A stretch of 32,179 bases of DNA from an uncultured Roseburia sp. (GTDB taxonomy: Bacteria > Bacillota > Clostridia > Lachnospirales > Lachnospiraceae). Positions 14,609-21,763 of this stretch are shown here, in pieces. Numbering within the stretch: the stretch's first letter is position 1; each line of letters opens with the position of its first letter. Location: contig CANTEO010000028.1 in assembly GCA_947652855.1 (NCBI GenBank), forward strand, positions 1 to 32,179, given 5' to 3'. The notes below the pieces were generated by a model, which saw only the letters and a program-made list of their open reading frames with translations, did not search any database and was not told where the DNA came from. A program made the position numbers and the translations under genes.

Positions 14609-16504
14609 ATGGAGCATTTTTTGACAAACGCATTTCTGTACACCTTACGCGCCGGGTATCCGGCAGGGATTGCCGTCCTGTTTTTATTGATTGCCCGCTT
14701 TCTCTTTGACAGGCTGCATCTGCCCAAAAAATATGCCTGCATCCTTTGGACGCTCCCGTTTGCGCGGCTGCTGCCCGCAGCCTGGCCGCAAAGCGGCTTC
14801 AGCCTCCTGCCAAAGCATTCGGCGGCAAGCCCGGTTCTCGTCACCATGACGGGGCAAGCCCCTGCCCGTTCAGACGGTCAAGCCCTTCTGCCTTCCGTAG
14901 GGCAAGCGGTTTCCAACGCGGCGCGGTCAGCCGACGGCAATTTTGCGCAGGCTCCCGTATTCGCCCTATCCCTTCTGTGGGCGGCGGGCGTGGCCGCCCT
15001 TTTCCTATACGGCGCAGTTTCTATCCTCTATTTGAAATGGAAGCTGCGCGCCAGCGTTTTGGCGGAGGGATGTTCTGTCAACTCAAGTCCCGAAGGCGGT
15101 CGGCATAAAAACAGCCGCATCTACCTTGCGGATCACTTAAAGAGCCCGTTTGTCATGGGTCTTTTCCGGCCAAGCGTCTACCTTCCTTCTGACCTTCCCG
15201 AACACGTAAGGGAGTATGTGATCCGCCATGAGCTGGCGCATATCAGACGAAAAGACCCCATCCTGAAGCTTCTGATGTTTTCCCTGACGGCCGTTCACTG
15301 GCATAACCCGCTGATCTGGGCCGCCTACGCACTCTGCTGCCGCGACATGGAATATGCGTGCGACGAAGCGGCTGTCCGCTTAGAAAACGAAGGCTACCGG
15401 AAAGCATATGCGTCCGCCCTGCTTTCCCTCTCCATCCAAAAAACCGGAAACGCCAGGATGTTCCCTTCTTTTTCCAAGGGAAGCCCCAAGCAGAGAATTC
15501 AGCATATCATCGCGCATCAAAAGCCGCTTGCGCAAGCCGGCATTCTAGGCGCCCTCCTCATCGCCCTCCTTGGCGTGGGGCTTCTCACAAATCCAAAGGA
15601 GAGGGGCGGCCAGCAGGCAGGCTCCCCTGACAGGACGTCGGGCGTCGCGCATCAGCCCGACGAGACAGAAGCCCCTTCGCGGCTGACGGCAAAAGCCCCT
15701 TCCATTGACCTGTCGGCAACAGTAGGGGCAGACGGCGCCCGCCTCTATTACGGGGATGGGACGACGCTCGTATTCGGCGGCTATTTTGGCCTGCTCTGGT
15801 ACTCAATCCCAGAGCGGCGCGTGCTTGGCGGCCTGGACGTTGGCGCGATCGGCTGCGGCAGGACGCAGGGCGGCGACGCATGTGAAATATGCATTTCCGA
15901 AGACGGGACGACGGCCTATCTGCACCCGGCCGGCTCCCATGAGATGTATGTCTACTCCATCGCCGAAAACACGCTGGAGCAAAAGCCCTTTGACCTGTCC
16001 GGCATCCCGCTGTTTACAGACTGCGCGGACGGGCAGACAGTAAGCGACGGCGAAGGCGGCGTTTATGGGGGGATCGTCTTTGCAGATACCATTGGCAGCA
16101 TTTCCTGGTACGGGTTTGACAAAAGGGAAAACGGCCTGCTTACGTTTGAAAGATGCTTTCCCCCGCCCGGATATGAAAACGCTGTGGATTTTGCGCCGGG
16201 AGACATCTATGACCTGAAAGCGGCATCCATGTTCATTGACGGGCAGATACGGACGGTCAGGGACGAAGCCGCGCTTTCCTGGCTGGAGGAGAATTTATCG
16301 ACGGCCTCCCACGTTCAGGGCGGAACCGCCTGCCCGTTTCTGGATCCCATGTACCTGACAAGAACGGACGGCGTGATCGGGATCATCTATCCGGCGACGG
16401 ACAGCTGCAGCATGTTTCAGGCGTCCGGCGGGCAGTATGCGTACGGACAGGGAGAAAACGACGTATTTTGGGATTGGTTCAAAGACTGGAAGAAGCGGCT
16501 TTAG
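14609..16504 (+). CDS. M56 (BlaR1/MecR1-like) membrane metalloprotease with non-PBP sensor domain
   Basis: A 631-residue signalling protease. Hydrophobic segments lie near residues 8-30, 36-55, 115-140 and 308-326. The gluzincin motif HELAH is at 207-211 and the third zinc ligand is probably Glu253 in ACDEAAV. These features give the BlaR1/M56 protease core, which would act on the BlaI-like repressor encoded just upstream. The extracellular part (about 330-631) lacks the STYK/SxN/KTG motifs of the BlaR1 penicillin-binding domain. It reads instead as beta strands with recurring aromatic/Gly turns (LYYGDGTTLVFGGYFGLLWY, AYLHPAGSHEMYVYSI), like a partial beta-propeller. The ligand is therefore unknown. 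The start follows GGGAGGAA. The 3' end overlaps the convergent M50-like gene by 26 bases. Confidence 0.85.
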   Translation: MEHFLTNAFLYTLRAGYPAGIAVLFLLIARFLFDRLHLPKKYACILWTLPFARLLPAAWPQSGFSLLPKHSAASPVLVTMTGQAPARSDGQALLPSVGQAVSNAARSADGNFAQAPVFALSLLWAAGVAALFLYGAVSILYLKWKLRASVLAEGCSVNSSPEGGRHKNSRIYLADHLKSPFVMGLFRPSVYLPSDLPEHVREYVIRHELAHIRRKDPILKLLMFSLTAVHWHNPLIWAAYALCCRDMEYACDEAAVRLENEGYRKAYASALLSLSIQKTGNARMFPSFSKGSPKQRIQHIIAHQKPLAQAGILGALLIALLGVGLLTNPKERGGQQAGSPDRTSGVAHQPDETEAPSRLTAKAPSIDLSATVGADGARLYYGDGTTLVFGGYFGLLWYSIPERRVLGGLDVGAIGCGRTQGGDACEICISEDGTTAYLHPAGSHEMYVYSIAENTLEQKPFDLSGIPLFTDCADGQTVSDGEGGVYGGIVFADTIGSISWYGFDKRENGLLTFERCFPPPGYENAVDFAPGDIYDLKAASMFIDGQIRTVRDEAALSWLEENLSTASHVQGGTACPFLDPMYLTRTDGVIGIIYPATDSCSMFQASGGQYAYGQGENDVFWDWFKDWKKRL

Positions 16505-17723
16505 CAATGGGCAAGCTCGCAATCCCTTTCACTTTTTCGTCCGCAATCCTCATCAGCTCCCTCTCGCTCTCCAAATCCCCCGGATAAGGATGCCTCTTCG
16601 CGGAAGCCTCAAACCGCTCCCTGACCTCTTCCGCTTTTTTTGCATCCTTCTCCCACAGAAGCGCGCAGATGTATTCCGTCCGAAGCACGCCGAGCAGCTT
16701 TCCCATCTGCCTCATAAAATTTTTCTGCCCATCCGTCTGCCATTTGGCAATGGCCTCTTCCTCCTGACCCAAAAGCAGCGCGCAGCAGATCCGGTCACAG
16801 CACAGCAGGCTTTTGTGCAGCCCGCTCATGGCCGTGTCGATCGAGAGCAGCCGGTCAATCAGCCGCTCCGCCTCCAAAAAATGAAGCCCGTCCATAAGCC
16901 GCTCCTCATAAAGCGCCGCCATCACAACAGACATACTGTTAGAAAGCTCCTCGTCTGACGGCATAAAAAACCATTCGTTGGGCATATCCTTAAGGCGCAC
17001 GCCCTTGGCAATCTGCTCATTCGCTTTTAGCTGCACCCAAAACGAGCGAAGCGCCACAGGCGACTTCCCAAGGGATATGGCATTATACCCGTCATTGTTT
17101 ACCGCAGCCAGGCGCAGCGGGACTCCGTTCATGAGCGCCAGCCCAAGCCCGTCTACGCTTAGAATACGAAAAAACAACGGCGCATGCCATACGCCCGCTG
17201 CGTCAAGGCCGACGCTAACGGCCGCGGACAGAAACGCAAAGATCAGGTTCGCAAGAGAGCCTCCCAGGTTATAGAGGACAAACGGCGCCTTCCCATTCAA
17301 CAGCTTTGGCGGGGACATAAGGCACTGCCCGCCCGTCCCTAGGATCTTCATCCTGCGCACGACAAAGCGTCCGTCCTCTTTCCTCCAAAGAAAGCTGCCA
17401 ATCCGAAAGGAAAGAAAACGATATCCTGTCATAAGGCCGAATGCAAGATGGCCGGCCTCATGCAGAATAATATGCAGGAAATGCGTCACATACAAAAAGA
17501 CCAGCGACGTGGCTATGACAAACAGAAAACTCCCATAAGACTCTCCCATTGCATGCTTCGCCTCTTTGGATGTGACAATCACAAGGCCGCTGGCCATCCC
17601 GCTTGTCAGCGCAAGAAGCGCATAAAGCGCCTGGCCTCTTTTTTGGGGCGCCTTCCCACGCTTTCTTTTTTTACCGTTTCCTGCGCTTTGAGGAAAGCCC
17701 TCTTCACATTTCTTTTGATCCAT
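16479..17723 (-). CDS. M50-like integral membrane metalloprotease with helical C-terminal domain
   Basis: A 414-residue membrane protein. HEAGH at 88-92 sits in a hydrophobic helix (FLHIILHEAGHLAFGL), and the second half-site is MNGVPLRLAAVNNDGYN (Asp211-Gly212), the usual M50/site-2-protease pair of zinc-binding elements. TM segments fall near 31-51, 64-85, 148-176 and 185-200. Residues about 225-414 are a soluble helical domain, TPR-like in spacing (EERLMDGLHFLEAERLIDRL), not usual for SpoIVFB or RseP; no PDZ or CBS domain is visible. I start it at ATG 17723 (AAGGGGACGGAAG before it) instead of the earlier in-frame start at 17792, which overlaps the promoter. The substrate is unknown. The 3' end overlaps the M56 gene, so two different membrane metalloproteases face each other. 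Confidence 0.8.
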   Translation of the reverse strand: MDQKKCEEGFPQSAGNGKKRKRGKAPQKRGQALYALLALTSGMASGLVIVTSKEAKHAMGESYGSFLFVIATSLVFLYVTHFLHIILHEAGHLAFGLMTGYRFLSFRIGSFLWRKEDGRFVVRRMKILGTGGQCLMSPPKLLNGKAPFVLYNLGGSLANLIFAFLSAAVSVGLDAAGVWHAPLFFRILSVDGLGLALMNGVPLRLAAVNNDGYNAISLGKSPVALRSFWVQLKANEQIAKGVRLKDMPNEWFFMPSDEELSNSMSVVMAALYEERLMDGLHFLEAERLIDRLLSIDTAMSGLHKSLLCCDRICCALLLGQEEEAIAKWQTDGQKNFMRQMGKLLGVLRTEYICALLWEKDAKKAEEVRERFEASAKRHPYPGDLESERELMRIADEKVKGIASLPIAKAASSSL

Positions 17724-17783
17724 CTTCCGTCCCCTTTCGTCTTCTATCTTTTCATAAAACGCCCTCGTATGCCCTATCCCCAT

Positions 17784-17812
17784 ATTATACACCTAGACAG
17801 CGGCTTTGTCTC
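17784..17812 (-). promoter_or_regulatory. Promoter of the M50-like gene
   Basis: On the minus strand GAGACA (17812-17807) and TATAAT (17789-17784) are 17 bases apart, about 60 bases before the preferred ATG at 17723. The -10 lies upstream of the preferred start, which supports discarding the start at 17792. Confidence 0.5.
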
Positions 17813-17869
17813 CTACAGCTTCTTCCACATTTTAGAATGCGCCGCCTGAAATAATTTTCTTCATTCCTC

Positions 17870-17898
17870 TTGACAAACCTAATTTTTTATATTATTGT
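17870..17898 (+). promoter_or_regulatory. Promoter of the GntR-ABC operon
   Basis: Consensus TTGACA at 17870-17875, then a 17-base spacer and TATTGT at 17893-17898. The -10 overlaps the left end of the dyad at 17896-17915. Confidence 0.55.
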
Positions 17899-17915
17899 AT
17901 TAATAAATTAATACA
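17896..17915. promoter_or_regulatory. Perfect operator dyad for the YtrA-like GntR regulator
   Basis: Arms TGTATTAAT (17896-17904) and ATTAATACA (17907-17915) are perfect 9-base inverted repeats around two As. The dyad covers the -10 and transcript start of the operon that begins with the GntR gene, so negative autoregulation is the simple reading. Confidence 0.65.
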
Positions 17916-17938
17916 CGAGTACAGAAAGAGGTGATTCA

Positions 17939-18310
17939 ATGGCATGGAACCTAAGTTCCGACCGCCCGATTTTTATGCAGCTCATCGAAATCATTCAGCT
18001 TTCGATCCTGTCCGGCAAATATGCCCCAGGCGGCAAGCTGCCTAGCGTAAGGGATCTGGCCGCTGAGGCGGCGGTGAACCCGAACACAATGCAAAAGGCC
18101 CTTGCTCAGCTGGAAAAAAGCGGGCTTGTTTTTTCCCAGAGAACCAGCGGTCGATTTATCACGGAGGACGCAGCTATGATTGAAGAATTAAAATCCACTC
18201 TTGCCAAAGAGAAAATAGAGCAATTTCTAGAAAGCATGAAACAGCTTGGCTATCAGAAAGAAGAAGCCGTCACGCTGATAACTGAATTTTTGAAAGGAGA
18301 GCCATCATGA
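17939..18310 (+). CDS. GntR-family (YtrA-type) transcriptional regulator
   Basis: A 123-residue GntR protein. Residues about 8-78 are the winged helix-turn-helix (PIFMQLIEIIQLSILSGKYA, GGKLPSVRDLAAEAAVNPNT, then SGLVFSQRTSGRF as the wing). The short tail of about 45 residues without an effector domain is the mark of the YtrA subfamily, which typically represses an ABC exporter in the same operon. Its stop overlaps the ATG of the ABC ATPase (ATGA), as expected. A GAGGTG ribosome binding site precedes the start. The dyad at 17896-17915 is the likely target. The inducing signal is not visible; in relatives it is often cell-envelope stress or peptide antibiotics. Confidence 0.92.
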   Translation: MAWNLSSDRPIFMQLIEIIQLSILSGKYAPGGKLPSVRDLAAEAAVNPNTMQKALAQLEKSGLVFSQRTSGRFITEDAAMIEELKSTLAKEKIEQFLESMKQLGYQKEEAVTLITEFLKGEPS

Positions 18311-19005
18311 GCGCACTGTTAGAATGCAAAAACGTAAGCAAAGCCTACGGCGGAAAAACCGCGCTAAGCCATATCAGCCTCTCACTGGAGGGCGGGCATA
18401 TCATCGGCCTGCTTGGGCCAAACGGCAGCGGGAAGACAACGTTAATTAAGCTGATTAACGGACTTTTGACGCCAAGCGAAGGGGAAATCCTCATCGGGTC
18501 ACATCCGGTCGGCGTCGAAAGCAAGAAAATCGTCTCCTACCTTCCCGACCAGACCTACCTGGACATGAATCTGCGCGTGCAGGATATGATAGATTATTTT
18601 AAGGACTTTTATGAAGACTTTGAGGAAAAGCGCGCCTATGACATGCTTGCCAAGCTGAATATCAATCCAAAGGACAAATTAAAGACGATGTCCAAAGGAA
18701 CAAAGGAGAAGGTGCAGCTGATCCTGATTATGAGCCGCCGCGCCAAGCTGTATGTTTTGGATGAGCCAATCGCAGGGGTCGATCCCGCCGCGAGGGATTA
18801 CATTCTAAACACCATTTTAAGCAATTACGACGAGGACGCCGCCATCCTCATCTCCACGCACCTGATTGCAGATATTGAAAACATCCTTGATCAAGTCATT
18901 TTCATCAAAGAAGGCCAGGTTGTCCTGACCTCTTCCGTAGAGCGCATCCGGGAGGAGCAGGGGACATCCATTGACGCATTATTCCGGGAGGTATTCAAAT
19001 GTTAG
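18307..19005 (+). CDS. ABC transporter ATP-binding protein (YtrB-like)
   Basis: A 232-residue ATPase subunit. Walker A is GPNGSGKT at 37-44, the signature region is MSKGTKEKV at 128-136 (a known variant of LSGGQ in ABC-2-type exporters), and Walker B is LYVLDEP ending at Asp152-Glu153, with the D-loop GVDP and switch His in ISTHL. It overlaps the GntR gene by four bases and its stop overlaps the permease start, so all three are coupled. With the permease it should form a small homodimeric exporter of the YtrBC type. The substrate cannot be read from the sequence. Confidence 0.93.
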   Translation: MSALLECKNVSKAYGGKTALSHISLSLEGGHIIGLLGPNGSGKTTLIKLINGLLTPSEGEILIGSHPVGVESKKIVSYLPDQTYLDMNLRVQDMIDYFKDFYEDFEEKRAYDMLAKLNINPKDKLKTMSKGTKEKVQLILIMSRRAKLYVLDEPIAGVDPAARDYILNTILSNYDEDAAILISTHLIADIENILDQVIFIKEGQVVLTSSVERIREEQGTSIDALFREVFKC

Positions 19006-19796
19006 GAAAACTGTTAAAACACGAATTTAGGGAAACTTCAAAGCTGATGCTTTCCATGTATCTCATTTTAACCGTAATAACGGCTGTTGGGGCCGCCATG
19101 GCCGGGCTTGGCCTGTTGGACCATATGGGATTTTTTGCCTCCATTTTCATGATGATTTATGTCCTAAGCGTTTTTTCGCTGTTCCTTTTGACTGCGGCGT
19201 ACCTTGCAATCCGTTTCTATAAGACAATGTTTGCAGGGCGCGGATACTTAACGCATACGCTTCCGGTATCCCCCGCCGCCACCTTAAACGCAAAAGTCCT
19301 GACTTCACTTGTCTGGCTGTGCCTCTCTTTTCTGATGTGCATCCTCTCCTTTTTGACGATGTCCCTAAGCGCATCCGGCCCGCCAAACGCCATTAGCCTC
19401 GACCGTTTTCAACAGGAACTGTCCACCGTATTCGGCATGAGCTTTGCAGCCTCCATCTGCCTGCTGTCCGGCCTCTTTGTCAGCTTTTGCTTTCATATGT
19501 CATTAATGGTGTTTGCAAGCCTTTCCATCGGGCAGCTCTTCCAGCAATACCGGATCCCCGCCGCAATTGGCGCGGGCATTGCATTTTACGTCATTCAGCA
19601 GATTATCTTTGCGGCGACCCTCCTTGCGTCAGGCATTGACCTGATGGAGAACATGGATACGGCGACGCACGCCGCGGAAATATCCGGCTTTGTGCAAAAG
19701 GTCACATTCCTGTCCGGATTGGAAATGCTCCTGTTTGGCGCAGCCTATTACGCCATCTGCCTTTTTATCACAAAAAAGAGGCTCAACCTGGAATGA
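18999..19796 (+). CDS. ABC-2-type transporter permease
   Basis: A 265-residue integral membrane protein with about six hydrophobic segments (for example LMLSMYLILTVITAVGAAMAG near the N-terminus and LLFGAAYYAICLFITKKRL at the end). Between them are the cytoplasmic coupling-helix region FYKTMFAGRGYLTHTLPVSP, seen in many Firmicutes ABC-2 permeases, and long hydrophobic pairs. It starts inside the end of the ATPase gene with GGAGG upstream. It is the membrane half of the exporter controlled by the GntR protein. A strong terminator follows 30 bases later, closing the operon. Confidence 0.88.
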   Translation: MLGKLLKHEFRETSKLMLSMYLILTVITAVGAAMAGLGLLDHMGFFASIFMMIYVLSVFSLFLLTAAYLAIRFYKTMFAGRGYLTHTLPVSPAATLNAKVLTSLVWLCLSFLMCILSFLTMSLSASGPPNAISLDRFQQELSTVFGMSFAASICLLSGLFVSFCFHMSLMVFASLSIGQLFQQYRIPAAIGAGIAFYVIQQIIFAATLLASGIDLMENMDTATHAAEISGFVQKVTFLSGLEMLLFGAAYYAICLFITKKRLNLE

Positions 19797-19828
19797 CATT
19801 GTTCCATGCCGCGCGGCTTAATCGCGAA

Positions 19829-19870
19829 AAAAATCCCGGAGGCTTTCCATTTCAAGCCTCCGGGATTTTT
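19829..19870. terminator. Strong bidirectional terminator
   Basis: AAATCCCGGAGGCTT and AAGCCTCCGGGATTT form a perfect 15-base stem around an 8-base loop, with As before and Ts after. It separates the rightward ABC operon from the leftward BclB-type gene and suits both. Confidence 0.85.
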
Positions 19871-19952
19871 CACCCGCTGCCCTGTCCCGATCATGGCGCT
19901 CTGAAAAACGATGATGTCCCGGATCTTCCACAGATGGCGGATGTTCTAATTT

Positions 19953-21455
19953 TTAATTGATGCTCAATCCTGCGCTTGCATATCCTGCGACTGTATTAAT
20001 CAAAGACAAGCCGCTTGACGCCGCTGAGAACACCAGCATCAGCCGGGTCTGAGACGTCACCGGAATCGTAAGCCCGGTAAGCGCGCCATTTAACAATGTC
20101 CCGACAGAAAGAATCCCGGTAAGGGACGGCGTCAGGCTAATCAGAGTCCCGGCAATCGGGGAAAAAACATTGTTCGGCGTCGTAGATTGATAAATCTGCG
20201 CATTCACCGTAACCGTGGAGCCGATTAAAGAAAGAGCCGCCGTCGTGCTGAAAAATGCGCTAAACGACGTAATGACGCCGGCGCGTGGAACCTGAAACGC
20301 AAAGTTAGAAAGCGTTCCGCTGGCATTTGTTATATCAATCGTAGATCCCAGTACGGTAAGCCCCTGCGCGCTGCTCCCAAAACCGACAAATGCGGGAATG
20401 CCTGCCAGGCCTCCGGCAATTGTTGTCAGGGAAACCGGAACTCCCGATGCAAATGGTATGATTGCGCCTGAGCCAGCAACGCCCGTCGCCCCGGTTGCCC
20501 CAGTCGCTCCCGTCGCCCCGGTTGCTCCATCGGCTCCCGTCGCCCCGGTTGCCCCAGTTGCTCCCGTTGCTCCCGTTGCTCCGTCCGCTCCCGTTGCCCC
20601 GGTTGCTCCCGTCGCTCCGTCCGCTCCTGTTGCTCCGTCCGCTCCCGTCGCTCCGTCCGCCCCAGTCGCTCCCGTCGCCCCGGTCGCTCCATCGGCCCCG
20701 GTTGCTCCCGTTGCTCCTGTTGCTCCGTCCGCTCCCGTTGCCCCAGTCGCTCCCGTCGCTCCGTCGGCCCCGGTTGCTCCCGTCGCCCCGGTTGCTCCCG
20801 TTGCTCCTGTTGCTCCATCGGCTCCCGTCGCCCCGGTTGCCCCGGTCGCTCCGGTTGGGCCTTCATCCCCCGGGCATCCTTTCGGCCCCTGTATGCCAAT
20901 TGGGCCAGTTACGCCCTGTATGCCTTGCGGGCCAGTCACGCCTTGCGGCCCCATAGGCCCGGTTGCCCCGGTTGCTCCGGTTGGCCCCGGGACGCCCCGC
21001 GGACCTGGAATCCCGACGTCGCCCTGTGGACCCACCGGGCCGGCAGGGCCTGTAGGGCCTGCTGGACCCTGCGGCCCGACATCGCCTTTTGGGCCTTCAC
21101 ACCCTGGATCTCCTTTTGGGCCAATATCGCCGCGGACGCCCTGTATGCCCTGCATTCCCTGAGGGCCGGCATAGCCCCTCGGGCCAGCGTAGCCCCTTGG
21201 GCCAGTGTTTCCGGTAGGCCCTACCGGGCCGGTATTCCCCCTCGGCCCTCTGGCTCCCGGAGCGCCTGGAATCCCCTGTGGGCCAATAGGCCCTGAATCG
21301 CCCTTGTCGCCTTTTGGCCCGGGGCAGCCCGTATCCCCCTTCATCCCCTGCGGGCCCATAGGCCCCTGATCGCCTTTTGGCCCCGCTGGCCCGCGCTCAC
21401 AACAGGTAGGTTGGCGCTGATCCTGGCAGCAACCGCCTGAACTTTTTTGATTCAT
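19953..21455 (-). CDS. BclB-type exosporium collagen-like glycoprotein
   Basis: A 500-residue spore-surface type protein. A Cys-rich start (SSGGCCQDQRQPTCCERG) leads into about 100 Gly-X-Y triplets (residues 22-327). The first half is mixed (GPK, GDQ, GPQ); the second half is nearly pure GAT/GAD, which supplies many Thr acceptors for O-glycans. The C-terminal 170 residues (GAIIPFASGVPVSL, FSTTAALSLIGSTVTV, LMLVFSAASSGLSLINTV, GYASAGLSIN) match the BclB C-terminal domain known from Bacillus exosporium. I use ATG 21455 with AAAGGG ten bases before it, not the upstream in-frame start at 21509, which lies in a long inverted repeat. A glycosyltransferase gene lies just upstream. Exosporium location is inferred from the family. 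Confidence 0.9.
   Translation of the reverse strand: MNQKSSGGCCQDQRQPTCCERGPAGPKGDQGPMGPQGMKGDTGCPGPKGDKGDSGPIGPQGIPGAPGARGPRGNTGPVGPTGNTGPRGYAGPRGYAGPQGMQGIQGVRGDIGPKGDPGCEGPKGDVGPQGPAGPTGPAGPVGPQGDVGIPGPRGVPGPTGATGATGPMGPQGVTGPQGIQGVTGPIGIQGPKGCPGDEGPTGATGATGATGADGATGATGATGATGATGADGATGATGATGADGATGATGATGADGATGATGATGADGATGADGATGADGATGATGATGADGATGATGATGATGATGADGATGATGATGATGATGVAGSGAIIPFASGVPVSLTTIAGGLAGIPAFVGFGSSAQGLTVLGSTIDITNASGTLSNFAFQVPRAGVITSFSAFFSTTAALSLIGSTVTVNAQIYQSTTPNNVFSPIAGTLISLTPSLTGILSVGTLLNGALTGLTIPVTSQTRLMLVFSAASSGLSLINTVAGYASAGLSIN
20475..20862. repeat. 9-base tandem repeat coding GAT/GAD triplets
   Basis: More than 40 copies of a 9-base unit (plus-strand forms such as GCTCCCGTC and GCCCCGGTT) encode Gly-Ala-Thr or Gly-Ala-Asp on the minus strand. 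Third-base changes are frequent between copies. In-frame gain or loss of units would change the collagen stalk length, as is known for BclA alleles. Confidence 0.85.
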
Positions 21456-21475
21456 GCAAAATACACCCTTTCTTA

Positions 21476-21528
21476 AAATATTTGCAGAATAAGAACTCCA
21501 AAAAAGCATCCTTATTCTACAAATATTT
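21476..21528. repeat. 18-base inverted repeat in the BclB-type gene leader
   Basis: AAATATTTGCAGAATAAG at 21476-21493 and its inverse at 21511-21528 match at 17 of 18 positions around a 17-base spacer. Each arm also contains the small palindrome AAATATTT. It ends 20 bases before the ATG, covering the region just upstream of the ribosome binding site. It could be a hairpin in the transcript or a protein-binding dyad. Confidence 0.7.
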
Positions 21529-21602
21529 AATGTCGCTTTGCATTTTTTGTTCCTTTTTTCGAAAAAATCAGAGCAGAAAAGACCGATTCACCCGAATAAA
21601 CC

Positions 21603-21616
21603 TAAAATATGCACAA
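21603..21616 (-). promoter_or_regulatory. Candidate sporulation-sigma -10 element before the BclB-type gene
   Basis: On the minus strand TTGTGCATATTTTA includes CATATTTTA, which fits the SigK -10 pattern CATAnnnTA exactly. The AC expected 16-17 bases upstream is not present. The same 10-mer TTGTGCATAT occurs before the other collagen-like gene. If used, the leader is about 140 bases. Confidence 0.35.
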
Positions 21617-21622
21617 CATCAT

Positions 21623-21745
21623 CCCCTTTAGGGGCCGCCGCTTGAGTCGGCGCCCGCTGCGACGCGGAATGTGGGTTCCGCCTTCCCATTCAGGCTGTCA
21701 GAGGTCCTTGGCAAGAGCGGAAACCGTTTCCCATTCCAGCTTAGA
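21623..21745 (-). other. Hairpin-rich intergenic block, possible structured RNA or dispersed repeat
   Basis: Between the GT2 stop and the BclB-type gene the DNA is GC-rich and self-complementary: GCGGAA/TTCCGC around 6 bases (21664-21681), a GGGC-GCCG/CGGC-G-GCCC hairpin (21632-21655), and CCCC-TTTA-GGGG (21623-21634), the last two mutually exclusive. A minus-strand frame across it reads SLNGKAEPTFRVAAGADSS; from memory, similar strings recur in short spurious proteins of Lachnospiraceae, which would fit a dispersed element. No standard RNA family is recognised. Confidence 0.3.
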
Positions 21746-21763
21746 GCCGCTTCGTGGGTTATT

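Noticed and set aside
14232..16504. Beta-lactam resistance operon
   Set aside because: Repressor and M56 protease are present, but there is no beta-lactamase or PBP2a gene and the sensor domain lacks penicillin-binding motifs.
20475..20862. CRISPR-like array
   Set aside because: The repeat unit is 9 bases with no unique spacers and it codes collagen triplets; no cas gene is present.
20398..21162. Long plus-strand frame of APV/PSA triplets
   Set aside because: It is the exact antisense shadow of the Gly-X-Y repeat in the BclB-type gene; repeat periodicity keeps all frames open. No ribosome binding site.
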